A stretch of DNA of 64,000 bases. Source: Paraburkholderia sp. GTDB taxonomy: Bacteria; Pseudomonadota; Gammaproteobacteria; Burkholderiales; Burkholderiaceae. The position numbers and the translations under genes were made by a program. The stretch is taken from the NCBI RefSeq assembly GCF_004298475.1, contig NZ_SCRP01000032.1, positions 1-64,000 on the forward strand, read 5' to 3'. Shown here piece after piece: positions 48,279 to 57,588 of the stretch (its first letter is position 1; each line of letters begins with the position of its first letter). A model generated the notes under the pieces. It saw nothing but the letters and a program-made list of their open reading frames with translations, ran no database searches and was not told the origin of the DNA.

Positions 48279-48974
48279 GCGTTGCGGCAGATCGTCCGGC
48301 GGCCGGCCCCGGGAGGGCTCCAGGGAGGGCGATCTGCCAGCATTTCGGGCACCGAACCGGCTCGGGCGTGCTGCGGGGCATGCAGCAGGGTGTGCAGAAC
48401 CGCACTCTGTGAAAAAGATTTTTCGAGATATTACTCGGTCATTTCGCGATACTGCGGGGTTCTGATTGTTTCACTGGCGATGGGCAATCAGGCACGCGGC
48501 GCGAGCGAGCCGAGCGCCCATCTGCCTGTGGGTAACCGGGAAAATCGCTGAATACTCAAAGTCTTGCGCAAGTGACAGCCGTGCAGATTTTGATTGCGTT
48601 TATGCAAGAAATACGGGATAACCTGGGAACGTCCGATGCGGGTGCCGCGCGTCATCACGCCGCTGTCCGCCCGTCATCAGCGCGTTTATCAACGGGTTAT
48701 CCACAGTCTCAGGTGGATAACTTAGCTGTGCGATTGGCTACTCTCGCATAAAATGTCGAATTGTCGTTGTACTCCCCGGAAGAGGACGGCGCTTGAGACC
48801 GTCGCGGCGAGAAAGAACGAATATGCGATGCGAGACCTTTTGGCGGTCACGCAAAGCGCCGATTTTTGAGATGGCATGCGATCCGGGTTGCCGGATGCGG
48901 CCTTTTCCATGAGGCCGTCGGCCTATGCAGCGGCCGACGATGCAGCGCAAGCTGCCAATAACCAGCGAAAGATT
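48279..48974. other. Long non-coding region with DnaA-box cluster B
   Basis: About 700 bp. Three DnaA boxes lie within 35 bp: TTATCAACG at 48686-48694, consensus TTATCCACA at 48697-48705 and TTATCCACC on the minus strand at 48712-48720. Fairly AT-rich at 48410-48620. No gene is supported in it. With cluster A it brackets the antiporter and ybdK genes. Confidence 0.5.
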
Positions 48975-49613
48975 ATGAGCGAAGGCGTATACGGAGAGCA
49001 GGCAGCCGGGCGGGTAACCCATAGCCTGTTGCGACTCAGCACGGCGATGCGGAGCCAGGCATGGGACTGGGCCGAAGGAGCAGGGCTCACGCCGACTCAG
49101 GGTGAAATTCTCGTGCTGCTGATGCAGCGCAAGGGGCCGATGCGCCTCGGCGAGATTGCCCGGGAAACAGCGCTGACCGCAGCGACGACCAGCGATGCAG
49201 TGAGCACGCTCGAAACGAAGGGGCTCGTCGAAAAGCGCCGCGCGCTCGACGACGGCCGCGCGCTCGCCGTGCGCCTCACGGCGCGTGGCCGCACGGCCGC
49301 GAAGAAGGCGGCGCAATGGCCGGACTTCCTCTCGAAGGCCGTGGGCACGCTGCGCGGCGACGAGCAGGCGGTGTTCTATCGCACCCTTTTGAAGACCGTC
49401 TATCAACTCGAAGTTCAGGAAGCCATCCCGCAGCACCGGATGTGCCTCACCTGCTCGCACTTCGAAGCCAGCAAGAATCCGAAGAAGACGCCGCATCATT
49501 GCCAACTGCTCGGCATCGACATGGCCGACACCGATCTGCGGCTGGATTGCTCGGTGTACGAACAGGCTGAAGCGACGACCCAGAAGAAAAACTGGAAGAT
49601 CTTCGCGGTTTAA
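48975..49613 (+). CDS. MarR family regulator with cysteine-rich C-terminal extension
   Basis: A 212-residue winged-helix protein. DNA-binding part: LTPTQGEILVLLMQRKGPMRLGEIARETALTAATTSDAVSTLETKGLVEKRRALDDGRA. After residue 155 comes an extension with CLTCSHF, then HHCQLLG, then LDCSVYE: four cysteines and a His pair spaced like a metal or Fe-S site. Most MarR proteins stop before this. The start at 48975 (MSEGVYGEQ) gives a usual N-terminus; the frame is open to 48876. Possible redox or metal sensor. Target unknown. Confidence 0.88.
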   Translation: MSEGVYGEQAAGRVTHSLLRLSTAMRSQAWDWAEGAGLTPTQGEILVLLMQRKGPMRLGEIARETALTAATTSDAVSTLETKGLVEKRRALDDGRALAVRLTARGRTAAKKAAQWPDFLSKAVGTLRGDEQAVFYRTLLKTVYQLEVQEAIPQHRMCLTCSHFEASKNPKKTPHHCQLLGIDMADTDLRLDCSVYEQAEATTQKKNWKIFAV

Positions 49614-49740
49614 GTCGCGGAGTAAGTCGCAGAATAACGCGCGGAGTAGCGCGGTCTGTCTCGCGATGTAATGCAGGCGAGCGGCGGCGTCATGCCGCCG
49701 CTTGGCCCGTCTGGTATGGCTGTCCCCGGGGAATGAGCCG

Positions 49741-50493
49741 ATGAATCGCGAAGTATTGGCGGTCCGCCATGTGTATTTCGAGGACCTCGGCAGCTTCGAG
49801 CGCGTGCTCGGCGAGCGCGGGCGGCCCGTCCGTTACGTGGACGTGGGCTTTGCGCGCGTCGGCGCGCTCAATCCGGTCGCGGCGTCGCTGATGGTCATAC
49901 TCGGCGGGCCGATCAACGCCTGCGACGATGCGCGCTATCCCACCCTTGCGGCGCTCGCCGCACTGATCGAAAAGCGCATTCACGCCGGGCTTCCGACGCT
50001 CGGCATCTGCCTCGGCGCCCAATTGATCGCGCGCGTGCTCGGCGCGCGCGTCTATCGCGCGGCTGAAGCGGAAATCGGCTGGACGCCGCTCACGCTGACC
50101 GATGCCGGGCGCGCATCGCCGCTGCGTCATCTGGACGGCGCGGCGACGTCGATGCTGCACTGGCACGGCGATACGTTCGATTTACCGGCGGGCGCCACGC
50201 GTCTTGCCTTGACGCCGCACTGCGAGAACCAGGCCTTCGCATGGGGCAATCATGTGCTCGGCCTGCAATGTCATCCCGAAGTGCGCGCCGACCGCTTCGA
50301 GCCCTGGTTGATCGGCCATTCCGCTGAAATCGATCACGCGGGCGTCGACGTCAACGCGCTGCGCGCGCAAACGGCGCAGCATGGTCCGCATCTGGAACAG
50401 CAGGCGAGCCGCATGTTCGGCGACTGGCTCGATGCAGTCGATGCGCGCGCTGCCGGCGCGGATTCTGTGACCGCCACGGTCAATCGTCCCTGA
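49741..50493 (+). CDS. Class I glutamine amidotransferase-like protein
   Basis: A 250-residue stand-alone amidotransferase. The catalytic triad is visible: Cys in LGICLGAQLIARVLGARVY, His and Glu in LGLQCHPEVRAD. Related to GMP-synthase-like amidotransferases but without a synthetase domain. The acceptor reaction is unknown. The ATG at 49741 was chosen over an upstream in-frame start at 49702 because the family similarity begins there. Confidence 0.88.
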   Translation: MNREVLAVRHVYFEDLGSFERVLGERGRPVRYVDVGFARVGALNPVAASLMVILGGPINACDDARYPTLAALAALIEKRIHAGLPTLGICLGAQLIARVLGARVYRAAEAEIGWTPLTLTDAGRASPLRHLDGAATSMLHWHGDTFDLPAGATRLALTPHCENQAFAWGNHVLGLQCHPEVRADRFEPWLIGHSAEIDHAGVDVNALRAQTAQHGPHLEQQASRMFGDWLDAVDARAAGADSVTATVNRP

Positions 50494-50504
50494 GATTGCA
50501 TTGA

Positions 50505-50861
<357 letters not shown>

Positions 50862-51061
50862 ACGAAGATGGCGCGAACGTGTACGATGCCGGTTGTAGCG
50901 CGCGAGGCGCTGCACGAACGCGGCGCCGACACGGCGCCGCGTTTGCGTAGAGAGGCGGGTGCAGCACGAGAGCGCACGAAAGAGCACGTTCGACGCACAT
51001 TCAGCGCACCGCTCGCCGCAGCAGGGATAGTCTCGCTAGTACCTTCACGAGGATGCATTCA

Positions 51062-51574
51062 ATGAGTGTACGCAGGATCGTCGTGCGCCAGTCGGGCGTA
51101 CACGGTAAGGGCGTGTTTGCGACAGCGCCGATCGAGGCGGGCGCGCGCCTGATCGAATATAAGGGCGAGCGCATTTCCTGGAAGGAGGCGTTGCGGCGCC
51201 ACCCGCACAATCCGGACGACCCGAACCACACGTTCTATTTCGCGCTCGATGACGGCGACGTCATCGACGGCAAGGTGAAGGGCAACAGTGCGCGCTGGAT
51301 CAATCATTCGTGCGCGCCGAATTGTGAAGCGGAAGAGATCGACGGCCATGTGTACATTCATGCGCTGCACGAAATCGCCGAAGGCGAGGAACTGTTTTAC
51401 GACTACGGTCTCGTGATCGACGCAAAACAGACCCGCAAGCTCAAGCGCGAATACGAATGCCGCTGCGGCGCGCGCAAGTGCCGTGGCACGATGCTCGCGC
51501 CGCCGGAAAAAGAAAAGGGCAAGGAGAAGGGCGTAAAAGCGGGCAAGCCGGGGAAAAGCAAAAAGAAGAAGTGA
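51062..51574 (+). CDS. SET domain protein with lysine-rich tail
   Basis: A 170-residue protein. SET core: GVHGKGVFATAPIEAG, KGNSARWINHSCAPNCEAEE, and ELFYDYGL; then a post-SET-like CRCGARKCRGTM with three Cys, and a tail of about 25 residues rich in Lys (KEKGKEKG, KSKKKK). Predicted SAM-dependent lysine methyltransferase. Bacterial targets are poorly known; histone-like or ribosomal proteins are possible. ATG at 51062 with GAGGA upstream. Confidence 0.9.
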   Translation: MSVRRIVVRQSGVHGKGVFATAPIEAGARLIEYKGERISWKEALRRHPHNPDDPNHTFYFALDDGDVIDGKVKGNSARWINHSCAPNCEAEEIDGHVYIHALHEIAEGEELFYDYGLVIDAKQTRKLKREYECRCGARKCRGTMLAPPEKEKGKEKGVKAGKPGKSKKKK

Positions 51575-51601
51575 TCGCCGCGATTACGCTGTGCGCGAAT
51601 C

Positions 51602-51634
51602 AAAAAAGGGCCGCTGGTTGAACAGCGGCCCTTG
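51602..51634. terminator. Bidirectional terminator between SET and sensor kinase genes
   Basis: AAGGGCCGCT and AGCGGCCCTT pair around an 8-nt loop. On the minus strand it ends in six T, so it suits the leftward kinase gene best; it also follows the SET gene. Confidence 0.82.
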
Positions 51635-51693
51635 TTGTTTGTAACGGCGGTTTGCAACGGTGGTTTTATATGGCGATGAATGACGCGTGCGGC

Positions 51694-53280
51694 TCAGATA
51701 TCGACCGGCGTCTGCCTGGGTGCCTGCCTGGGTGCCTGCGTGGGTGCCTGCGTAGGTGCCTGATTTGGCGCCTGATTCGGCGACGGTTTCGCCGCCAGGG
51801 TGGCTTTCTGATGATGTTTATCGGCCGACGCCTCACTGCCCGCATCGGCCGGTCCGCGTTGCGCGAGCGGGATGCGAACGATGAAACGCGCGCCGCCCTC
51901 CGGGGCATCTTCGTAATGCACGCTGCCGCGATGGAGCGCCATGATGTCGTGAACGATGGCAAGGCCAAGACCCGCGCCGCTGTCCACGCCGCTTTCGGTC
52001 TGGCCGTCGCCGCGGAAAAAGCGCTTGAAGAGATCGGCTTGCTGCGCGGGCGGCACGCCGCGCCCGTTGTCCTCGACGACGATCTCGGCCATCGGCGTGT
52101 TGTCGGCCACGCTCTGCGTCACGCTGACCGTGATGCGCCCGCCGTCGAGCCGCGCGGGCGGCAGGTACTTGAGCGCGTTGTCGAGCAGATTCGCAATCAC
52201 TTCGCGCAGCAGCACCGGGTTGCCGCGCGCCATCAGCGGCGCGTCGTTTTCGGGCGCGTCGAGGCGCTGGAAGCCGAGGTCGACGTGGCTTGCCAGTGCG
52301 CGCGGCACCCATTCCGCGCCGGTTTCGAACGCAAGCGCGGCGACGTCGATATCGACAAAACGCGCCGCCTGTTCGGACGGTTCCGCACGCGCAAGCGAGA
52401 GCAACTGGTTCGACAGACGCACCGCGCGGTCGGCGGCCGCGCGCAGTTCGCGCACCGCATTGGTGACCTGCTGCGGCTCGCGCGCCGTGGCGGCCTGCTC
52501 CGCGTGCAGCTTCACGGCGGTCAGCGGCGTGCGCAACTGATGCGCGGCGTCGGCGATGAATTTACGCTGCGCATCGAGTGCGGTCTTCAGGCGGCCGAGC
52601 AGTGCGTTGAGCGCGCCGGTAAGCGGCCGGATCTCGACGGGCACGTACGTCTCGTCCACCGGTTCGAGCGACGTGTGCGTCTGGCGATTCAGCGAGTCGG
52701 CGAGATCGGTGAGCGGGTTGAGCTGCTGATTCACGACGCGCCATACGATCGCCCAGCCGGCGAGCAGCAACAGCAGGAGCGGCATCATGATCGCGACGAG
52801 AAACTCGGCGGCGATGCTGGAGCGCAGGTGCACGGGCTGCCCGACTTCGACGACGATCGGATTGCCCGTGGGTTGATCCACGCGCACCTGTGCGACGCGT
52901 AATTGCACGCCCTGATACTCCGTATCGAACACGTAGGCGTAGTGCATGCGCCGCACATTCGTGCCCTGAAGCGGCATGTTGTGATCGCCGGCGATTTCCG
53001 TGTTGCCGTCGCTGATGCGATAGACGAGGCGCTCGATCGGATCGGAGAACATGGCCTGCGCGAGCGGCGGCACGGTGACCGCCGCGTCGGGTCCGGCGAT
53101 CTGGATCTGCTTCGAAACGGCGGTTGCGAGGTCGGCGAGCGAGCGGTCCACCACGTGCTGCGTGTACTGCCACGCAAGCCAGTAGGCGACGAGGCCGCTC
53201 ATCAGCGCAAGCAGCGACAGCGGCGCGGCCAGGCGGCGCAGCAGCGTACGGCGCAGACTGTTTGCGGCCGGATAGGACAT
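51694..53280 (-). CDS. TctE-like sensor histidine kinase
   Basis: A 528-residue membrane kinase. Membrane helix 1 is at about residues 15-36, a periplasmic sensor region of about 130 residues follows, and helix 2 is at about 170-190. The dimerisation box is FIADAAHQLRTPLTAVKLH (phospho-His). The ATP domain has IANLLDNALKY, VEDNGRGVP and GLGLAIVHDI. The last 25 residues are a repeated tail of the form PNQA/PTQA/PRQA, encoded by 12-bp repeats. Family members respond to tricarboxylates. The ATG at 53280 was chosen because the upstream frame lacks similarity. It follows its response regulator by 246 bp. Confidence 0.92.
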   Translation of the reverse strand: MSYPAANSLRRTLLRRLAAPLSLLALMSGLVAYWLAWQYTQHVVDRSLADLATAVSKQIQIAGPDAAVTVPPLAQAMFSDPIERLVYRISDGNTEIAGDHNMPLQGTNVRRMHYAYVFDTEYQGVQLRVAQVRVDQPTGNPIVVEVGQPVHLRSSIAAEFLVAIMMPLLLLLLAGWAIVWRVVNQQLNPLTDLADSLNRQTHTSLEPVDETYVPVEIRPLTGALNALLGRLKTALDAQRKFIADAAHQLRTPLTAVKLHAEQAATAREPQQVTNAVRELRAAADRAVRLSNQLLSLARAEPSEQAARFVDIDVAALAFETGAEWVPRALASHVDLGFQRLDAPENDAPLMARGNPVLLREVIANLLDNALKYLPPARLDGGRITVSVTQSVADNTPMAEIVVEDNGRGVPPAQQADLFKRFFRGDGQTESGVDSGAGLGLAIVHDIMALHRGSVHYEDAPEGGARFIVRIPLAQRGPADAGSEASADKHHQKATLAAKPSPNQAPNQAPTQAPTQAPRQAPRQTPVDI

Positions 53281-53525
53281 GATGGTTTCGAGCGATGAAT
53301 GAATCGGATGCGCCCGGCAGCCAGCGTGCGTCGCGCTTTTTACACGCGTTGCCTGCATTGCGTCCAGCGCATGCATCGCGCGCGGCGTGTCGTGCGACCT
53401 GAAGTGCAGCCCTGAAGTGCGGCCGCGAATTCGCTCATTGTACGCGGGCCACCGCACAGACGGCACGGCAGGCGCGCTGGCGAGCGGTCCGGCGTTGCGC
53501 CGGACCGGCAGGGGAAATGGCAGCC

Positions 53526-54212
53526 TCAGGCCGTCTGGCGAATTTCCTGCAGCAGATAGCCGAAGCCGCGCACGGTGACGATTTCGACGCGGCAGTTTTC
53601 GAGCTTCTTGCGCACGCGGTGCACGTAGACTTCGATCGCGGTGTCGCCGAGATCGCCGCCGAAGTGCGTGAGATGGTCCTGAAGCTGCGCCTTGCTGACG
53701 ACGCGGCCATGACGCAGCAGCAGCATTTCGAGCACGGCGAATTCGCGCGGCGAGAGTTCGAGCGGCTTGTCTTCGTTGAAGATACGGCGATCGACGCCCG
53801 AAAGACGCACGCCGCCAAGCGAAACTTCGGGGCGCGGCACGTCGCCGTGCGGACCGCTGCGGCGCATCACGGCGCGAATGCGCGCTTCGAGTTCCGCGGG
53901 TTCGAACGGTTTGAGCATGTAGTCGTCGGCGCCCGAATTCAGGCCCTGGACGCGGTCATTCAGCTCGTCGCGTGCGGTGAGGATAATGACGGGCGTGTGC
54001 CGGTTGCTTTGGCGGAAACGCGCGAGCAGCGTCATGCCGTCGATGCCGGGCAGACCGAGGTCGAGGATCACGAGTTCATGGCGATTCTGCGTGAGGGCCT
54101 GCTCGGCGAAGATGCCGTCGTGAACCATGTCCACCGTGAAGCCGGCTTGCTCGAGGCTGGACTGGATACCGCGTGCGATGGGGCGGTCGTCTTCGATCAG
54201 AAGGAGTCGCAT
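53526..54212 (-). CDS. OmpR/TctD-like response regulator
   Basis: A 228-residue regulator. Receiver domain: MRLLLIEDDRPIARG, phospho-acceptor Asp in LVILDLGLPGIDGM, Thr in ILTARDELNDR and Lys in YMLKPFEPAELE. C-terminal winged-helix: LELSPREFAVLEMLLLRHGRVVS and IEVYVHRVRKKLE. Cognate partner of the kinase just downstream. Divergent from the DUF3717 gene. Confidence 0.95.
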   Translation of the reverse strand: MRLLLIEDDRPIARGIQSSLEQAGFTVDMVHDGIFAEQALTQNRHELVILDLGLPGIDGMTLLARFRQSNRHTPVIILTARDELNDRVQGLNSGADDYMLKPFEPAELEARIRAVMRRSGPHGDVPRPEVSLGGVRLSGVDRRIFNEDKPLELSPREFAVLEMLLLRHGRVVSKAQLQDHLTHFGGDLGDTAIEVYVHRVRKKLENCRVEIVTVRGFGYLLQEIRQTA

Positions 54213-54339
54213 GGGATTCGCTCAAGTACAAATGGGTTTAGCGTATGAGGCACGCAGTTCGCGAAGCGCCGCTCGATGCAGGTGATCTGCACGACAGCCA
54301 GCGGCGCCGCGTGCAACGATTGCGCGAGTCACGATCAAC

Positions 54340-54570
54340 ATGTCCGATATTTCGATTACCGAACTCGAAGCCGCGATTAACTTCTGGCGCAACCGCTCGC
54401 CCTCGCGTGGCGACGAACTCTCGTTGTGCAAGGAAGCTGGCGCGCTTTCCAAGCCGTATGCGCTGATGATTGTACAGCGTCAGAACACCATGTCGGCGGA
54501 ACGTTTGGACCCCATTGCCCGAGCCGCCTGGGAATCTTACGTATCCCTCAAGGATGGCCTTCAACCTTGA
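54340..54570 (+). CDS. DUF3717 family small protein
   Basis: A 76-residue protein, MSDISITELEAAINFWRNRSPS, then ALMIVQRQNTMSAERLDP, which I recognise as a DUF3717 protein of Burkholderiales. Soluble, helical, unknown function. ATG at 54340. Confidence 0.85.
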   Translation: MSDISITELEAAINFWRNRSPSRGDELSLCKEAGALSKPYALMIVQRQNTMSAERLDPIARAAWESYVSLKDGLQP

Positions 54571-54618
54571 AGGTTTGGGAACTTCTCACCCTGCATTCAG
54601 CTTTCAAACGGCGCAGGC

Positions 54619-54939
54619 TCACACACTGAGCGGACCTGGCGCAATCGAGTCGATAAAGCGCGCGAGCGCAATGTCGCGTGCCGTAAGGCCGTCGGCTTCA
54701 TGCGTCGACAGCGTAATTTCGACGCGGTTATAAACATTGAACCACTCGGGATGGTGATTCATCTCCTGCGCCTTGATGGCGATGCGCGTCATAAAGCCGA
54801 ACGCTTCGTTGAAATCGGCGAAGCGGAAGGTGCGCGCAATGGCGTCGCGGCCCGCGACGGACTGCCAGCCGTGAAGATCTGCGAGCTGGGTGGCGCGCTC
54901 TTCTGATGTGAGGCGGTTGATCATGTCTGCACCTGTCAT
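54619..54939 (-). CDS. phhB: Pterin-4a-carbinolamine dehydratase
   Basis: A 106-residue enzyme that regenerates the pterin cofactor of phenylalanine hydroxylase. Catalytic motif [25 protein letters not shown] is intact (His pair and Trp). The usual neighbour phhA, encoding the hydroxylase, is absent between phhB and the divergent Lrp gene. Start could also be the next Met ([10 protein letters not shown]). Confidence 0.95.
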   Translation of the reverse strand: MTGADMINRLTSEERATQLADLHGWQSVAGRDAIARTFRFADFNEAFGFMTRIAIKAQEMNHHPEWFNVYNRVEITLSTHEADGLTARDIALARFIDSIAPGPLSV

Positions 54940-55183
54940 GGAGTGGGCGCCCGCCCGGCGTTTGGGGCTGTGCGGGCACCGGACACCGCGCGAGACCCGC
55001 GCGCGCGGGTGGCGCGCGGACGAATGGCGGTAGATCGACTATTTTTTCACGGATATCGGCAGGGTGCGAGCGCTCCCGCGAGACGGCAAGACCGCACCGC
55101 CCGGCTTCGCAGGAATGGGGCCCGGCTATGGCGCGTCATGCAATAATCGCGCATTAATAACCGGATTCGTGCGTAATTTCGTC

Positions 55184-55675
55184 ATGCTGGAACTCGATCA
55201 CTTTGATCTCGCGCTGCTCGACGTGCTGCAGCGTTTTGGCCGTGCGACGCACCAGCAGCTCGCGGAGCGGGTGCCGCTCTCGCCGTCGCAGATCGGCAGG
55301 CGGTTGCAGCGGCTGGAGGCAACGGGCGTGATCGACGGCTTTCGCGTCGTGCTGCGGCCCGAAAAGCTCGGGCTCGGCGTCACGGCGTTCACGAGCCTGA
55401 AGCTGAAACATCATGGGGATTCGGTGATGGAGCAGTTCCGGCAGCAGATCGACATGCTGCCCGAAGTGCTGGAATGCCATGCGGTGGTGGGCGACGCCGA
55501 TTATTTGCTGCGGATCGTCGCGCCGGATCTGAACGCGCTGTCGTCGTTCGTGATGAAGAAACTGATGCATGTGACCGGCGTCGACAGCGTGCGCTCGAAC
55601 ATCGTGCTCACCACGTTCAAGCGCAACGGGCCGCTGCCGCTCGGGCATCTGGAGCCGGGCGCGTCCGCGCCCTGA
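55184..55675 (+). CDS. Lrp/AsnC family regulator
   Basis: A 163-residue regulator: HTH LLDVLQRFGRATHQQLAERVPLSPSQIGRRLQRLE, then an Lrp-type RAM ligand domain (VLECHAVVGDADYLLRIVAPDL). In related genomes such a gene regulates phenylalanine hydroxylase genes; here it is divergent from phhB. ATG at 55184 was chosen over an upstream in-frame start with no similarity. Confidence 0.93.
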   Translation: MLELDHFDLALLDVLQRFGRATHQQLAERVPLSPSQIGRRLQRLEATGVIDGFRVVLRPEKLGLGVTAFTSLKLKHHGDSVMEQFRQQIDMLPEVLECHAVVGDADYLLRIVAPDLNALSSFVMKKLMHVTGVDSVRSNIVLTTFKRNGPLPLGHLEPGASAP

Positions 55676-55761
55676 CTCCGCGGCCTTTATCCACGCGTTA
55701 TTCCGCGGCCTGACGCAACGCATCAGGGCGGTATTTCAGGCCCGCATTTCAGGCCCGCATT

Positions 55762-56286
55762 TCACGCCGCTACCGGCGCATTGAGCAGATCGACGTAGGC
55801 ACGCGCCACAAGATCGCTTTCCGCGACGCCGAGCTTTGCGAACATCGCGTGCGCCTCGGCTTCGCCGCCTTGCTCGTCGTCATCGGGTGCGAGCACCACT
55901 TCCAGTTCGACGAAATCGCCCAGGCCGTCCACGCGGTCCAGATGGATGCGCGTGCGGCCCGCCAGATACACATGGCGCTCCTTCGAGACGATCCCGCGCG
56001 TGGTCAGCGCCGTGGCGAGCAGCGCATGCATCGCTTCGGCGTTCGCGACCGGGCTGCGCGTGTAATACGAGACTTTCGGACCGTCGCGGTCGTCGCGCTG
56101 ATAAAAGATCAGCTCGGGCGGCGTGCCGTCGTCGAACTGGCGCAGCTTCAGCCGGCCGCGGGGCACGTCGTAGAAAAAGTCCTGTTGGCGAAAGATCAGC
56201 GGCGCGTCGGATGCAAGCTGGGCGGCACGCGCACGCAGCGCGTCGAAGTCGCGGGCGCGGGCTTTGATTTCGATGTTGCGGGCCAT
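55762..56286 (-). CDS. CYTH domain protein (class IV cyclase-like)
   Basis: A 174-residue protein with the opening NIEIKARARD (ExExK variant, EIK), RGRLKLRQFDDG, ELIFYQRDD, and RIHLDRVDGLGDFVELEVVL. Fits class IV adenylate cyclase or thiamine-triphosphatase-like phosphohydrolases. Substrate cannot be decided from sequence. Confidence 0.88.
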   Translation of the reverse strand: MARNIEIKARARDFDALRARAAQLASDAPLIFRQQDFFYDVPRGRLKLRQFDDGTPPELIFYQRDDRDGPKVSYYTRSPVANAEAMHALLATALTTRGIVSKERHVYLAGRTRIHLDRVDGLGDFVELEVVLAPDDDEQGGEAEAHAMFAKLGVAESDLVARAYVDLLNAPVAA

Positions 56287-56530
56287 GCAGGGCTCCTGTG
56301 GAACGAGGTAACGATGAGCGGGGCACGAAACGCGCCGCGCCTAACCGGATCGTCCGGCTTCGACGGGTCATCGACCGGAGAGAGACGGGTGATCGGCGCG
56401 GGCGAACATCGAATCTAGCAAACCTTGCGTGACGACGCCGTTACACCGCCGATGTCTTCGCGCCTGGTGCGCGCTCGTTGCGTACTCGTTGCGTACTCGT
56501 TGCGTACAGCGGCGCTCTCATGAGCGCGGC

Positions 56531-57418
56531 TCATATCGCCCACTGCGTTTCGATGGCCTTGAGCGCCGCAGCGATGGCGGGCTCGTTGCGGCGCGACGCG
56601 AGCGTGATGAAGGTGAGTTCGGTGGGCACCGTTACGCCTTCGACGATCGTCAGCGCGTGCGCATGCGCCTCCGCAATGGCGATGGAATCGCGCGCGAGCG
56701 TCAGCCCGACGCCCGATTTCACGAGGTCGAGCATCGACGGCTCCTGATCGACTTCCGCGACTTTCACGGGTTTTGCGTCGACCGCCTCGAAAAGATGCGT
56801 GAGCAGACGATTGTGCGCGGAGGCGGGCGGCGTCCAGATCCACGGCAAGGCGGCGAGCGCGCGCCAGTCGCGCGCGCCTTTTACGCGGTCTTTCCAGCCT
56901 GCGGGTGCGAGCACGCGGTACTGGAAGCGCGTGAGTGTGATGGCGTGGAAAGTATCGGCGTCCGGGCCCGGCTGGCCGATGTAGTAGCCGACATCGAGCT
57001 CGCGCGCGCGCACCTGGTCGAGCACCCAGCCCGACATGCCGTGGCGCAGCGCGGTTTCGATCTGCGGCCAGGTTTCGACGAGTTGGTGCAGGAACCCGCC
57101 GAGGCGCAGAAACGCCGGGTCGAGGATCGTGCCGATGCGCAGCTTGCCGCGCACTTCGTGACGCAGTGCAGCAGCGGCGCGCTGGACGTCGCCTGCTGCG
57201 GCGAGCGCGCGCTCGGCGTGCGGCAGCAGCGCCTGGCCGTCGCGCGTGAGCGCGAGGCCGTGAGCGGTGCGCGTGAAGAGCGTCACGCCGAGCGCTTCCT
57301 GCAAGTGCTTGATCTGCAGGCTCACGGCCGGCTGGGTCAGATGCAGGTGCGTGGCGGCGCGCGTGAGGTTGCCCTCGCGTGCGACCGTGACGAACGCGCG
57401 AAGCAAGGTCAGGTCCAT
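56531..57418 (-). CDS. LysR family transcriptional regulator
   Basis: A 295-residue regulator: N-terminal HTH (LLRAFVTVAREGNLTRAATHLHLTQPAVSLQIKHLQEALG) and a periplasmic-binding-like effector domain. It is divergent from mmsA with about 170 bp between starts, so it probably controls the catabolic block. Effector unknown. ATG at 57418. Confidence 0.94.
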   Translation of the reverse strand: MDLTLLRAFVTVAREGNLTRAATHLHLTQPAVSLQIKHLQEALGVTLFTRTAHGLALTRDGQALLPHAERALAAAGDVQRAAAALRHEVRGKLRIGTILDPAFLRLGGFLHQLVETWPQIETALRHGMSGWVLDQVRARELDVGYYIGQPGPDADTFHAITLTRFQYRVLAPAGWKDRVKGARDWRALAALPWIWTPPASAHNRLLTHLFEAVDAKPVKVAEVDQEPSMLDLVKSGVGLTLARDSIAIAEAHAHALTIVEGVTVPTELTFITLASRRNEPAIAAALKAIETQWAI

Positions 57419-57588
57419 ATCCTGATATTAGCCCGCCTTATATCGCTGTTGAGCATTAATCATTGGATTGCGGCGCGTATTGCCGATTAGGCTTCTGATT
57501 ACCCAGACGGTGAGGTGTGTGGTCGCATGCCGACCGAGCGCGAATACCACACACAACGCCGCACATTCTTCCAACAAACGAGGCATCC

